Shown: positions 1-9,936, counted from the first letter of the stretch. The stretch is 64,000 nucleotides of DNA from Aminipila sp963524205 (GCA_963524205.1 CAURED010000007.1:62001-126000), one strand, 5' to 3'. The notes: generated by a model not told the origin, from the sequence alone. Numbers and translations: made by a program.

Positions 1-2349
1 TTTCAGGCAAATGAGAGACAAAACATACGTATGTACGGAGCAAAGCATGATGCAGTTGTAATGGCTCCTACTGAAAAGCAGATTCAGATGTGCAGGGAAG
101 ATAAAAGGATTTCACTAGTAGGACTTACCGTTATTTGTTCTTGGGCGGATAGTAATGGGGTGGATAATACCTTAAATACAAAATTTATCTGGTGTGATAA
201 GAATTTTTGGGAAAAGCAGAAAAAGCCTGCTTTGGAATGGATAAAAGGAAAGTATCCGCAAAAAGAAGAGGAACTGATGATTTCTAAGGCGACATTAAAA
301 GAGTGTGGAAATGAGCAGATGGATGTAGGCTCTATACTAGTACTTACTTATCATGACAAAAATGGACAGCATAGCAAATCATTTACAATTAGTGGCATTT
401 TCAAAGATTATGGAGGAAGTGAACAAGCCTATGTATCCGATGCGTTTTATAAAACAACAGGATATCAGACAGCTGATGTTACATGCGGTATTTTATATCT
501 GGAGTTTAAACATCCTTTGCTGACAGAAAAACAACAGAATAAATTTGAAAACCAGTTGCATTTGGAAAAGCAGCAGAGATTTTTTATTACAAGTGAAATG
601 GAACAGCCTTTACTGATTATTGCTGGAATTATAGGAATAATGCTGATTACTGTATGTAGTGCTTATTTGTTGATTTATAATATTCTATACCTTTCCGTTA
701 TTAATAATGTTCGGTATTATGGGCTGCTACAGACTGTAGGAATGACAGAGAAACAGATTAAAGCTATGCTGTTCCGACAGATGTTTTATCTTGGTGGGAT
801 TGGACTTGTGATAGGTATTTTGATAGGCAGTGGAACATCATTTTTTATCATTCCAAGAATTATAAAAACATTGGGCATCCGCAGCAATGATGTGATAGGA
901 GTATCTTTTCAACCCTTGGTATATCTGGCAGCAGTTGTGCTGATATGCTTTACTATTTATGTAGGAAGTAAAAAGCCAACAAAAATTGCAAGTAAAATTT
1001 CGCCTATTGAGGCTACGGGATATACGGCAAGAAAAAATGGTAAAAGCATCAGGAAAACAAGAAAAGGAAGGGTTATTTTGGGCATGGCTCTGCAGAATAT
1101 AGGAAAAGACAAAAAGAAAACTAGTATAGTTATTCTTTCTCTCGCCTTAAGTGCATGCATATTTTTGTGTATCATTACATTAATTCAAAGTCAGGGTGCT
1201 AGAACGATTGCATCTAGCTATATGGATGCTGATCTGGTATTGGAAAATGATACCCTTACAAAGGATGACCCTTCGCAGTATGACCAGATTTTTGACGCGG
1301 AATTTCTGGAAAAAGTAGGGCAGGCATCAGGAATAAAGCAGATACATAAGTTCTATACGGAAGATATAGTCGTTCCATTGGAAGATGGTTTCCCAGATAC
1401 ATGGATGCGGGAATTTTATGAGAAGTGGATGTCTTATCCCTATGAAGATGGTGTGGAGCAATATAAAAATCATCCGGAAAAGTTCTATTCTATTATGGCA
1501 GGACTGGATGAAGAAGAATTTAATCAGCTAAACGGAGAACTTTCTCATCCGATAGATAAGAAAAAATTTATGGCAGGAAAATGTTGCATTGTATATCGAA
1601 ATGATTTATCCCTCAAAGATAAAGAGATAGTAGGCCAGAGATTAAAATTTTATTCCGTTAAGGAGGGAAAGGAAAGACCACAGGAATTGAAAATTGCAGG
1701 AGTTACAGATGATCATTATCTGTTTAAAGTGATAGGCATGGCACCAAACATTATTGTCAGTGATAGATATATGAAGAAAATCATAAATGAGCCTTATATG
1801 CAAAGGTTGTCAATTCAGTATCAGGAGGAATATGATGAAACGACAGAGCAGGAACTGCAGAGTATTATTCAGAAAAGCCCTTGTGAAAAGGATGTGAGTT
1901 TTGATTCTAAAATTACGGATATGGAAAATATACGACATTCCCAGGGTCATATGATGAAGTTTGGAATTGGGATTGTAATCATTCTTGGCATGATTGGATT
2001 TATGAATTACATTAATACGGTAATCAGCAATATCCAAAACCGCCTTTTAGAATTATCTATTTTAGAAAGCATTGGAATGACGGATAGACAAATTAGGAAG
2101 ATGCTAATTGGGGAGGGAGTAATTTTTGCTGGAATTTCTTTACTGATTACGTCTACTTTGGGTATGGGAGTAACTTATATTCTGTATCAATCTTTAAATT
2201 ATTTCCATGTGCCATTTGTAGTTCCGTTTATACCTGTTATAAGCAGCTATTGTATGGTGATTTTGCTTTGTATCAGTGTACCACTTATTGCATATCATTT
2301 TTTAACAAGAAAGAAAAGTGTAGTAGATAGAATTAAAGAATTTGAATAA
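1..2349 (+). CDS. FtsX-like ABC transporter permease (5' end cut by window)
   Basis: The reading frame is open to base 1 and the first ATG (31) has no ribosome binding site, so the gene begins outside the window. The visible 782 codons show the two-FtsX-domain layout of MacB/BceB-type permeases. Three membrane helices lie near residues 200-315, counted from the ATG at 31. A further helix near 368-385 precedes an extracytoplasmic domain of about 270 residues, and three helices close the protein at about 655-760. Both membrane clusters carry the FtsX signature of a helix followed by a 'SIGMTDRQI'-like segment (GMTEKQI near 245; GMTDRQI near 695). The first helix and part of the first extracytoplasmic domain are presumably upstream. 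Such permeases work with a separate ATPase in lipoprotein, peptide or antibiotic handling; the partner is not in the window and the substrate cannot be assigned. A strong hairpin follows the stop. Confidence 0.85.
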   Translation, partial: FQANERQNIRMYGAKHDAVVMAPTEKQIQMCREDKRISLVGLTVICSWADSNGVDNTLNTKFIWCDKNFWEKQKKPALEWIKGKYPQKEEELMISKATLKECGNEQMDVGSILVLTYHDKNGQHSKSFTISGIFKDYGGSEQAYVSDAFYKTTGYQTADVTCGILYLEFKHPLLTEKQQNKFENQLHLEKQQRFFITSEMEQPLLIIAGIIGIMLITVCSAYLLIYNILYLSVINNVRYYGLLQTVGMTEKQIKAMLFRQMFYLGGIGLVIGILIGSGTSFFIIPRIIKTLGIRSNDVIGVSFQPLVYLAAVVLICFTIYVGSKKPTKIASKISPIEATGYTARKNGKSIRKTRKGRVILGMALQNIGKDKKKTSIVILSLALSACIFLCIITLIQSQGARTIASSYMDADLVLENDTLTKDDPSQYDQIFDAEFLEKVGQASGIKQIHKFYTEDIVVPLEDGFPDTWMREFYEKWMSYPYEDGVEQYKNHPEKFYSIMAGLDEEEFNQLNGELSHPIDKKKFMAGKCCIVYRNDLSLKDKEIVGQRLKFYSVKEGKERPQELKIAGVTDDHYLFKVIGMAPNIIVSDRYMKKIINEPYMQRLSIQYQEEYDETTEQELQSIIQKSPCEKDVSFDSKITDMENIRHSQGHMMKFGIGIVIILGMIGFMNYINTVISNIQNRLLELSILESIGMTDRQIRKMLIGEGVIFAGISLLITSTLGMGVTYILYQSLNYFHVPFVVPFIPVISSYCMVILLCISVPLIAYHFLTRKKSVVDRIKEFE

Positions 2350-2399
2350 AGGCTAGTAAATGGCAGTGCAGCTAAATAAGGGCGGTCTTAAAACAATAA

Positions 2400-2455
2400 A
2401 ATTAGTAGCATTATAGGCACAAAAGAGAGTTCCTATATGCTACTAATTTATTTTG
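2400..2455. terminator. Bidirectional intrinsic terminator between convergent genes
   Basis: Arms 2400-2410 and 2438-2448 pair perfectly and are extended by TATAGG/CCTATA with a one-base bulge. A T-rich run follows on the plus side and an A-rich run precedes it for the minus direction. It separates the permease from the MocR gene. Confidence 0.8.
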
Positions 2456-2464
2456 ACATATCCC

Positions 2465-3919
2465 TTATTTTATTTTTTGACAACGAATCGTTATTTCACT
2501 TAGAGTTTTAATAGCTTTTTTAAAATCATCTGGCTCTGCATATGCGTAAGATAATCGTAAAGCATTATTATCGTAAAAATCGTAGATATTTCCAGGATTC
2601 AATAAAATGTTGTTTTCTAAAGACATCTGAAATAGTTTATCAATAGAAACATGGTTTTTAAATCGAAGCCAGATAAAAAAACCACCTTCTGGCATGTTCC
2701 AATCAGCCAAGTCCTTAAAATACTCTTCTAGTAGAGAGAGAGCAAGATCACGCCGGGCTTTCAGTTCTTTTCTTAGAAAAATAAGGTATTCGTCGTAATA
2801 TCCATTATCCAGAAACTCTGTAAGTGCCCATTGAGATACGGAACTTGCGCCATAATCGACTTGCATTTTTACATCTCCAATTCTGTATACTGCTGATTCT
2901 GGACCAACAAGCCAGCCGATTCTTAAACCAGGAGCCAGAGTTTTGGAAACCGTACCCAAATATAAAATCATACCGTTCTTATCCATAGATTTAATTGGTT
3001 TAGGAGGAATCTTATCATACCATAAATCACCATAAGCATCATCTTCTATCATTGGAAGTCTGTTTCTGCTACAGAAATTAAATAAATCCCGTCTGCGTTC
3101 TTCAGACATAATAACTCCTGTTGGGTTTTGATGAGTGGGTATCGTATATAATAGAGACTGATTTACTTCTTTATTTATCTGCCAATATATCATGCCGTTT
3201 TTATCCATAGGAACCCCGGATAAATGCATTCCAGCAGATTGAAATACCTGAAGGGATTTCAAATAAGTAGGAGCCTCTGTAAAGACTGTTGAACCGGGTT
3301 TTAGCATACATACAGAAATTAATTGCAAGCCCTGCAGTGCACCAGAGGTAATAACTATAGAAGACTCAGGTGCATCAATTCCTTGTAATGCAAGCCTTTC
3401 AGCCAAACTTCTTCTAAGTTCGGGAAGACCTAGAGGTCCCAGATAATTTAAAGAAGGTATTTTGGAAGGCAGTTTTTTAAATACTTTACTCATAAGGTCA
3501 TGGGGAAATAAATTGGGACATAGTTCACCAGTACCTAAACGAGTGTATTTGTCGTCAAATTCTAATTTGTTTATAATCTGGATTGTTGGCATATTAGATT
3601 TAAAGGGTCCTGAATGGATGTACTTATTCCAATCGGGAGGCGTAGACATGAAAAGGGACCAGGTGTTACTGGCAATTTTTGTACCTCCACCATGTTCACT
3701 TTCTAACATACCGTAAGATGTCAGTTCCTCCATAGCAGCAACTACGGTACTTCTATTTACCTGAAATATTTCAGAAAGTTTACGTTGTGATGGGAGTTTA
3801 CTGCCAACAAGCCAGTCTCCGCATGAAACTTTTCTACTTACATATTCAGAGATTTGCTTGTAAATAGGCACTTTTGAGGCCTTATCTGGTTTCCAGTCAA
3901 TATTTAAAAAGTCTGCCAT
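2465..3919 (-). CDS. MocR-type GntR regulator with aminotransferase domain
   Basis: A 484-residue protein. Residues about 10-80 form a GntR winged helix (SKVPIYKQI, then the LPSQRKLSEIFQVNRSTVVAA recognition region). Residues about 120-475 form a fold-type I aminotransferase domain, with the PLP-binding lysine in GTVSKTLAPGLRIGW near residue 325. This is the MocR/PdxR architecture, in which PLP or a PLP-amino acid adduct acts as the signal and no catalysis is needed. The start is set by AAAGGAG seven bases upstream. The gene is divergent from a LysE-family exporter across 173 bp that carries three TTGG(T/A)TGG copies, so the exporter is the likely target. PdxR regulation of vitamin B6 genes is an alternative, but no B6 gene is nearby. 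Confidence 0.88.
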   Translation of the reverse strand: MADFLNIDWKPDKASKVPIYKQISEYVSRKVSCGDWLVGSKLPSQRKLSEIFQVNRSTVVAAMEELTSYGMLESEHGGGTKIASNTWSLFMSTPPDWNKYIHSGPFKSNMPTIQIINKLEFDDKYTRLGTGELCPNLFPHDLMSKVFKKLPSKIPSLNYLGPLGLPELRRSLAERLALQGIDAPESSIVITSGALQGLQLISVCMLKPGSTVFTEAPTYLKSLQVFQSAGMHLSGVPMDKNGMIYWQINKEVNQSLLYTIPTHQNPTGVIMSEERRRDLFNFCSRNRLPMIEDDAYGDLWYDKIPPKPIKSMDKNGMILYLGTVSKTLAPGLRIGWLVGPESAVYRIGDVKMQVDYGASSVSQWALTEFLDNGYYDEYLIFLRKELKARRDLALSLLEEYFKDLADWNMPEGGFFIWLRFKNHVSIDKLFQMSLENNILLNPGNIYDFYDNNALRLSYAYAEPDDFKKAIKTLSEITIRCQKIK

Positions 3920-3980
3920 TAAAAACTCCTTTACATGGTTAATTATATCTTTTTTAATAACTTATACTAATAATTTAGAC

Positions 3981-4065
3981 TTGGTTGGGTAAAAAGTCAA
4001 TAGTTGGATGGTTACAAAACTATGAAACAAAGATATATTAATATTACAAAAAACAAATTGGTTGG
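3981..4065. promoter_or_regulatory. Candidate MocR operator: three TTGG(T/A)TGG repeats
   Basis: The octamers TTGGTTGG (3981-3988), TTGGATGG (4004-4011) and TTGGTTGG (4058-4065) lie in the same orientation in the divergent intergenic region. The first two are 23 bp apart, about two helical turns. MocR-family regulators commonly bind direct repeats in such regions. The repeats are seen; the binding is inferred. Confidence 0.4.
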
Positions 4066-4092
4066 TATATTACTAAGGAAGAAGGAGTAGTT

Positions 4093-4704
4093 ATGATTTA
4101 TTATTTGCAAGGGTTAACAATGGGGCTGGCATATGTAGCACCTATAGGGTTACAGAACTTATTTGTTATTAATACGGCATTGACTCAAAAAAGAAAGAGA
4201 GTTTTTATGACGGCTTTAATTGTAATATTTTTTGATGTTACATTAGCTTTAGCTTGTTTCTTTGGTGTTGGAGCAATAATGGAACAGTCAAGGTTACTGG
4301 AAATGGCAGTGCTGCTAATTGGAAGTATTATTGTAATTATGATTGGGATAAGCCTGATAAGGGCTAAAGATACTATGGACAATAGTACAAATGTTAATGT
4401 ACCGATTTTGAAAGTAATATCTACAGCTTGTGTTGTAACTTGGTTTAATCCACAAGCGCTTATAGATGGAAGTATGATGTTAGGGGCTTTTAAAGCCACA
4501 CTACCTGGAGGTCAGGATTTAGATTTTATATTGGGAGTGGCATCAGCCTCTTGTCTATGGTTTATGGGAATATCAGCTATTATCTCTCTATTTAGTGCTA
4601 AAATTACAGATAAAGTTTTAAGAGTAATAAATATAGTATGTGGTGTGGTAATAGTTATATATGGTGCAAAACTAGGCTTAAGTTTTATAAATATGCTTTG
4701 GTAA
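4093..4704 (+). CDS. LysE/ArgO-family amino acid exporter
   Basis: A 203-residue, very hydrophobic protein with about six membrane helices. It has the family start, a short N-terminal segment followed by G-x-A-x-(V/I)-x-P-(I/G) (GLAYVAPIGLQN, residues 11-22). It also has the central WFNPQALIDG segment near residue 118, matching the 'NP-x-A' motif of LysE/ArgO/YggA exporters, whose known substrates are lysine, arginine and other basic amino acids. The RBS is GAAGGAG before ATG 4093. The gene is divergent from a MocR regulator, a pairing that suggests induction when an amino acid accumulates. The actual substrate is not readable from sequence. A hairpin terminator follows. Confidence 0.88.
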   Translation: MIYYLQGLTMGLAYVAPIGLQNLFVINTALTQKRKRVFMTALIVIFFDVTLALACFFGVGAIMEQSRLLEMAVLLIGSIIVIMIGISLIRAKDTMDNSTNVNVPILKVISTACVVTWFNPQALIDGSMMLGAFKATLPGGQDLDFILGVASASCLWFMGISAIISLFSAKITDKVLRVINIVCGVVIVIYGAKLGLSFINMLW

Positions 4705-4736
4705 TACAAAACTCCAAATAAAAAATAAATGATAAA

Positions 4737-4792
4737 ACAAGAAAAGTTTGTTGAAATTGATGATTCAGTATTTAGCAAACTTTTTCTTGTTG
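4737..4792 (+). terminator. Intrinsic terminator after the LysE-family gene
   Basis: ACAAGAAAAGTTTG (4737-4750) pairs with CAAACTTTTTCTTGT (4776-4790), and a T-rich stretch follows. Confidence 0.75.
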
Positions 4793-4867
4793 TTACGGTT
4801 TTAATTTTTATATAAATGTGATATGATATAATGTAAAATTTAAAAGATGACTAAAAGAGGATAAATA

Positions 4868-5425
4868 ATGTTTGAAGGAAATCTTGATAGAAGCTATGTT
4901 ACAACGTATTACAAAAGAAAATTTAACCCTACTAGGGCAGTAGAGAAAGATATAACAATTGGTGATGTGGCCCACGCCTTATCACTTATATGTAGAGCAA
5001 ACGGCCATTTGAAAATATTTTTTTCTGTGGCTCAGCATTCAATTAATTGTGCACTAGAGGCTAAAGAAAGAGGTCTTTCTACTAAAATTCAGCTTCACTG
5101 CTTGTTACATGATGCTGCGGAAGCATATATAGGAGATGTGATAACACCACTGAAGATACAGTTGAATGCATATAAAGATTATGAAAATGCCTTACAAGCT
5201 ACAGTATTAAAAGCATTAGGTGTAGCTCCACTAAACGAAGCAGCTGCAAAGGTCTTAAAAGAAATTGATAGTTGTATGCTTTATCATGAGTTTAAGTTAT
5301 TACATGGAGAATTGCTTTTTAAGAAAGAGCCTGAAATTCATATTTCTATAAATGAGAATGAAGTTCCACATAATGAAGTGGAAGCACAATTTATACAAAT
5401 ATATAGAGAATTAAAAACATATTAA
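4868..5425 (+). CDS. HD-domain phosphohydrolase (YfbR-like)
   Basis: A 185-residue protein of the COG1896/YfbR-type HD hydrolases. Visible metal-binding elements are H at about 57 in SVAQHSINCA, the HD pair in LLHDAAEAYIGD (about 79-90), and the later acidic residue in EIDSCMLYHEF (about 136). YfbR proteins are 5'-deoxynucleotidases; other members are poorly characterised, so only phosphohydrolase activity is supported. The start follows AGAGGATAAATA. The gene is transcribed in the same direction as the small membrane-protein gene 35 bp downstream, which makes an operon plausible. Confidence 0.8.
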   Translation: MFEGNLDRSYVTTYYKRKFNPTRAVEKDITIGDVAHALSLICRANGHLKIFFSVAQHSINCALEAKERGLSTKIQLHCLLHDAAEAYIGDVITPLKIQLNAYKDYENALQATVLKALGVAPLNEAAAKVLKEIDSCMLYHEFKLLHGELLFKKEPEIHISINENEVPHNEVEAQFIQIYRELKTY

Positions 5426-5460
5426 TTTAGTGTAAATAATAATAAAGAGGGGACATAGAA

Positions 5461-5829
5461 ATGGTTAAAGAAAGAAATGTGGCATTAAGTGCAATTTTTA
5501 CAGTTATTACTCTTGGGATTTATGGAATCTATTGGTTTATATGCATGACGGATGAAGCGTTAGGACTTTCAGAAGAAAAGGGTGCTTGTGGTATTCTTGC
5601 ATTTATATTCAGTATTATTACTTTTGGTCTATATGGATGGTATTGGGCTTATAAAATGGGTGGAAGATTAGAAATAGCAAAACAGAAAAGAGGTATAACT
5701 GACGGCTCTCAAGATAATGGGGTTTTATATTTGATTTTGAATATTATTGGATTAAACTTAATCACATATATTTTGATACAAATTGATTTAAACAAGTTTG
5801 CTGCACCAAAAAATAGCTGTGGATTTTAA
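5461..5829 (+). CDS. Small membrane protein, DUF4234-like
   Basis: A 122-residue protein with three or four helices and two internal repeats of the pattern 'T-(L/F)-G-(I/L)-Y-G-x-Y-W' (TLGIYGIYWF near residues 18-27 and TFGLYGWYWAYKMG near 58-71). That repeat is characteristic of DUF4234 proteins, whose function is unknown. The RBS is AGAGGGG seven bases before the ATG. It follows the HD hydrolase with a 35-bp gap and is followed by its own terminator. Confidence 0.75.
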   Translation: MVKERNVALSAIFTVITLGIYGIYWFICMTDEALGLSEEKGACGILAFIFSIITFGLYGWYWAYKMGGRLEIAKQKRGITDGSQDNGVLYLILNIIGLNLITYILIQIDLNKFAAPKNSCGF

Positions 5830-5858
5830 ATTATAATTTCATAACTAGTGATAAAATT

Positions 5859-5903
5859 GGTTACTTATAGTATAATAAAACGTTATAGGTAATCTTTTTT
5901 TAT
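5859..5903 (+). terminator. Intrinsic terminator
   Basis: A 12-bp stem with some G-T pairs (5859-5870 with 5883-5894) is followed by TTTTTTTATTT. Confidence 0.75.
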
Positions 5904-5959
5904 TTCATAATAATATATTTATTTTTTAGATTACATAAAAAATAAAGAAGGAATTTTAA

Positions 5960-8900
5960 ATGAATTTAATTAAAATAAAAAATCTAACCCCAAATATTAA
6001 TACTTATGAAAAAGGTCTCAAGTATTATAAATATGGAAAAGTTCAAGTTATTAATAAATACCTTGATGAATTTACAAATTTAGAGCACTACTACGCTACA
6101 GTAAGTGGAAACGAATTGTATGATGTTGAAATTATATGTGATACTTTTGGAGAAATTGTTAAATATGATTGTGATTGTATTGCATTTCAGAGCAATAGTG
6201 GACCATGTAAGCACATCATTGGGACACTGATTGAGATAAATGCTGAAAATAGCAGGGAAACCTCGCAATCAAGCTTTGGGAAAAAAGAAGACAATAAAAA
6301 CATATTGTCCGATAGAAATGCTTTAAGGCTGATCGATCTATATACACATAAGAACATTTTAGCAGTGGAGACCTCTATTAATGAGGCGGAACCTGTTAAA
6401 TTAATTCCTAAGCTTACTATAGGCAGAAGTATAGTCGAATTGTCATTTACGGTAGGTAGAAAAAGACAATATGTAATTAAAAATATAAAGAGTTTTTGCG
6501 AAAGCATGCAGAGGGAAGAAACTGTATCTTATGGAAAAGAACTTGTGTTAACTCATCATTTATCAATGTTTGATGATTATTCTAAGCAACTAGTTTCATA
6601 TATTATGGATAGATATAGTGAGATTGAAAGCTATCGAAGTGATAGTTATTTTGATGCTAATTATGGCTATGATAATACGAAACGAAATATGAGGATAGGA
6701 CCTAAAAACTTAGATATATTAATGAATATCTTAAAAGATCAGGAAATAAACATTACAGGACAGGAGCATCTAAGGGGCCGCTATGCTTACAGTGAGGGGA
6801 AGGACAGATGGAAACGGAAACGTGAAAATTCATATAGAATAACAGAAAATACACCAAAACTTGGAATTTCTGTTGAGCAGACTTCATTGAATGAATATTT
6901 AATTAAAAGTTCAGAGTGTGATTTTGTCATAGGTAAAGACCATATTTATATAGCGGATAATTTTGAACTTTGGCAGACAAGCAGAGAATTTACCGAAAAG
7001 ATGAAGAACTTTATGGAAATCTTAAACTTAGGGGATGGGAAGATTTATATAGCAGAAAAAGATATGAATGCTTTTTTTGCTAATGTCATATCACAAGTAC
7101 AGGAATATGTTGAAATTTCTTCAGGAGGAGAAATTCTTGAAAAATTTATGCCAGACAAAGGTAAAATAAAGATTTATCTAGACAGTCCCAACAGTGATAC
7201 CATTACATCGAAACTTTTATGTGAATATGGTGAGGGTGTTGTCTTTGATATTATGTCAGAGGAACAAGTATTCGAATCTTGGGCAGGGGGACAAACGGAG
7301 AAAGCTTTAGAGGGTGCTAGAACAGTCAGAGACTTGGTTTTAGAAGACAGAGCGAGGATATTGCTTACAAAGTATTTTGATGGATATGAAAAGAAATCTG
7401 GAATTCTATATTTTTCAGGTAACGACGAGAGAATCTATGAGTTTGTAAATGTAGTAACTAAAGGTCTTACTAAAATTGGAAGTGTATTTACTACTGAAAA
7501 ATATAGAAGAATTGGGAATGCCGTTCTTCCAAAGGCTTCTGTAGGGGTAAAACTTGAGAGTGACTTGTTGAAATTAGACTTTGACTTAGATCAGTTCCCC
7601 ATAGCAGAACTTATGGGAGCATTAGAACAATATAGACAGAAAAAGAAATATTACAGAATGAAAGATGGTGGTTTTGTAGATTTAAATGATAAGGAATTTG
7701 GAGAATTGCTTTCATTCGTTGATGATTTTGGAATATTAAAGAGTGACTTAGAAAAGGGATCATTTGAAGTCCCAAAATACAAAGCATTACTTTTAAACAG
7801 TACTTTAAAAAATTCTAAAAGTATAAAATTTGATAGAGATGGGCATTTTAAAAGCTTAATAAGAGGTATGAGTGCAATAGAGGATAGTGACTATGATATT
7901 CCAGCAGGATTAACGGATACATTAAGAGATTATCAAAAAGAGGGCTTTCAATGGCTGAAAACTATGACTCAATATGGTTTTTGCGGTATATTGGCAGATG
8001 AAATGGGTCTGGGGAAAACTCTACAAATTATTACTTTGCTGAAGGATGCTGGAGAGTCCCTAATAAATGGGGAAGAGAGTGATGTTTGTGATCAGATAAA
8101 AGATGAAGAAAAGAAGAGACTTGCATTAGTTATATCACCAGCATCATTAGTTTTAAATTGGGAACGAGAAATTCAAAAATTTGCATCTGACATTAGTGTA
8201 GTCTCAATAATAGGCACGGCAAGAGAGCGGAAGCAACTGATAAAAGAGACGAAACGTGAAACTGTCATATTAACATCTTATGATTTGCTTAGGAGAGATT
8301 TAGAACATTATCAGAAAATACAGTTTGATTATTGCATAATTGATGAAGCTCAATATATTAAAAACTATTCTACTCAAAATGCCAAAGCTGTAAAACTGAT
8401 AAATAGCAAACAGAGATTTGCATTGACAGGAACGCCTATTGAAAATCGATTAAGTGAACTTTGGAGTATTTTTGATTTTCTTATGCCTCAATATTTGTTT
8501 TCATATAACAAGTTTAAGGAAAAATATGAAATGGCTATAGTGAGGGATAAGGACGAAGAAAAGATGGAATCCCTGAGGCGACAAGTGGCTCCTTTTATGC
8601 TAAGACGTTTAAAGAGAAATGTATTGAAGGAACTTCCTGAAAAAACAGAAACTGTTATTTATGCTAAGATGGAAGGGGAACAACAAAAATTATATAAGGC
8701 AAATCTTGCAAAAGCTAAACTTGAAATTGGCAAAGAAATTAGGGAAGGTGGATTCGAATCAAATAAGATTGCGATTCTAGCACTATTGACTAGGCTAAGG
8801 CAGATTTGCTGTCACCCAGCTTTATGCTATGAAGATTACAAGCAGGGAAGTAATAAGTTGGATGCTTGTATTGAAATTATAGAGGAAGCAATATCTGGAG

Positions 8901-9385
8901 GACATAAATTGCTTGTCTTTTCGCAGTTTACTTCTATGCTTGAAATTATAGAGGGAGAACTAAAAAATAAAAAGATAGAATATTACAAGCTTACGGGAAG
9001 TACGTCCAAAGAAAAACGTGCACAATTAGTGGAAGATTTTAATAATGAGTCTGAAGAATTGCAGGAGAATGATGAGCATGCGAAAGTGTTTTTAATTTCT
9101 CTAAAAGCAGGAGGTACAGGATTAAACTTAACTGCTGCCGATGTGGTTATTCATTATGATCCATGGTGGAACATTGCAGCACAAAATCAGGCAACAGACC
9201 GGGCACATAGAATTGGGCAGCAGAAAAAGCTTCAGGTTTATAAAATCATTGCAGAGGGAACAATAGAAGAAAAAATATTAAAACTTCAGGAAAGTAAACA
9301 GGATTTGGCAGAGGCTATTGTTACTGAAAATCATAATTTTATAACTAGTTTGTCTGGAAAAGATTTGATGGAGTTATTAATATAG
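5960..9385 (+). CDS. SWIM zinc-finger SNF2-family helicase
   Basis: A 1141-residue protein. The N-terminal SWIM finger is visible as C-D-C...C-K-H at about residues 73-87. A long middle region follows (SNF2-helicase-associated domain, to about 640). The SNF2/DEAD-like motor then carries DEMGLGKT (about 678-685), the Walker B-like motif DEAQ (about 795) and LTGTPIENRLSELWSIFDFL (about 820). The C-terminal helicase lobe has VFSQFTSMLEII (about 990) and the RAHRIGQ box (about 1082). This is the HepA/RapA-like bacterial SNF2 type, a DNA-dependent ATPase thought to remodel protein-DNA or RNA polymerase complexes. It stands as a single gene between a terminator and an nfeD gene. No methylase or nuclease lies next to it, so a defence role is not supported by context. 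Confidence 0.92.
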   Translation: MNLIKIKNLTPNINTYEKGLKYYKYGKVQVINKYLDEFTNLEHYYATVSGNELYDVEIICDTFGEIVKYDCDCIAFQSNSGPCKHIIGTLIEINAENSRETSQSSFGKKEDNKNILSDRNALRLIDLYTHKNILAVETSINEAEPVKLIPKLTIGRSIVELSFTVGRKRQYVIKNIKSFCESMQREETVSYGKELVLTHHLSMFDDYSKQLVSYIMDRYSEIESYRSDSYFDANYGYDNTKRNMRIGPKNLDILMNILKDQEINITGQEHLRGRYAYSEGKDRWKRKRENSYRITENTPKLGISVEQTSLNEYLIKSSECDFVIGKDHIYIADNFELWQTSREFTEKMKNFMEILNLGDGKIYIAEKDMNAFFANVISQVQEYVEISSGGEILEKFMPDKGKIKIYLDSPNSDTITSKLLCEYGEGVVFDIMSEEQVFESWAGGQTEKALEGARTVRDLVLEDRARILLTKYFDGYEKKSGILYFSGNDERIYEFVNVVTKGLTKIGSVFTTEKYRRIGNAVLPKASVGVKLESDLLKLDFDLDQFPIAELMGALEQYRQKKKYYRMKDGGFVDLNDKEFGELLSFVDDFGILKSDLEKGSFEVPKYKALLLNSTLKNSKSIKFDRDGHFKSLIRGMSAIEDSDYDIPAGLTDTLRDYQKEGFQWLKTMTQYGFCGILADEMGLGKTLQIITLLKDAGESLINGEESDVCDQIKDEEKKRLALVISPASLVLNWEREIQKFASDISVVSIIGTARERKQLIKETKRETVILTSYDLLRRDLEHYQKIQFDYCIIDEAQYIKNYSTQNAKAVKLINSKQRFALTGTPIENRLSELWSIFDFLMPQYLFSYNKFKEKYEMAIVRDKDEEKMESLRRQVAPFMLRRLKRNVLKELPEKTETVIYAKMEGEQQKLYKANLAKAKLEIGKEIREGGFESNKIAILALLTRLRQICCHPALCYEDYKQGSNKLDACIEIIEEAISGGHKLLVFSQFTSMLEIIEGELKNKKIEYYKLTGSTSKEKRAQLVEDFNNESEELQENDEHAKVFLISLKAGGTGLNLTAADVVIHYDPWWNIAAQNQATDRAHRIGQQKKLQVYKIIAEGTIEEKILKLQESKQDLAEAIVTENHNFITSLSGKDLMELLI

Positions 9386-9430
9386 TTATGATATAATTAA
9401 CATAACGTTGTATCGAAAGGGGGAAAACAT

Positions 9431-9910
9431 GTGTCATTAGAATCAGGAGCAGGATTTATTATAGGAAATTGGCCTGTTATATGGGTAGTTGTTGCTATAG
9501 TATTTGGAGTTATTGAAGCTTTAACTATGGGACTCACTACTATTTGGTTTTGTGGTGGGGCTGTAGTAGCTGCATTAGTGGCCATGGTTGGTGCTCCGCT
9601 GGGAGTACAGTTTGCGTTGTTTTTAATTGTGTCAATAGTTTTATTGTACTTTACAAGACCTATTGCACAGAGAAAATTAAATGTTGCAGTTGAAAAGACA
9701 AATTCGGATGCTTTAATTGGAAAAATTGGGTTTGTTACAGAAACTATCGAACCATTTTCTACAGGGCAAGTGAAAATTCAAGGTAAAGAATGGACTGCTA
9801 TTGCTGAAAATCGAGAACTGATAATGGACAAGGATTTAAAGGTAATAGTTCGCAGCATTGAAGGCGTAAAGCTTGTAGTCGTACCGGCGCAAAATGCTGA
9901 AAAAAAATAA
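9431..9910 (+). CDS. NfeD family membrane protein
   Basis: A 159-residue protein with two or three N-terminal helices (to about residue 75) followed by a C-terminal OB-fold domain (GKIGFVTETIEPFSTGQVKIQGKEWTA pattern, about 96-150), typical of short NfeD proteins. The start is the GTG at 9431. An overlapping ATG at 9429 runs into a stop after three codons, and GAAAGGGGG is correctly spaced for the GTG. It is 26 bp upstream of an SPFH protein, and the NfeD-SPFH pair is a conserved partnership acting in membrane microdomains. Confidence 0.9.
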   Translation: MSLESGAGFIIGNWPVIWVVVAIVFGVIEALTMGLTTIWFCGGAVVAALVAMVGAPLGVQFALFLIVSIVLLYFTRPIAQRKLNVAVEKTNSDALIGKIGFVTETIEPFSTGQVKIQGKEWTAIAENRELIMDKDLKVIVRSIEGVKLVVVPAQNAEKK

Positions 9911-9936
9911 AAGGGTTAGATTAGGGAGGAAAAAGC

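Noticed and set aside
5960..9385. SNF2 helicase as part of a DISARM-like or other defence island
   Set aside because: No methylase, nuclease or other defence gene is adjacent; neighbours are housekeeping membrane proteins.
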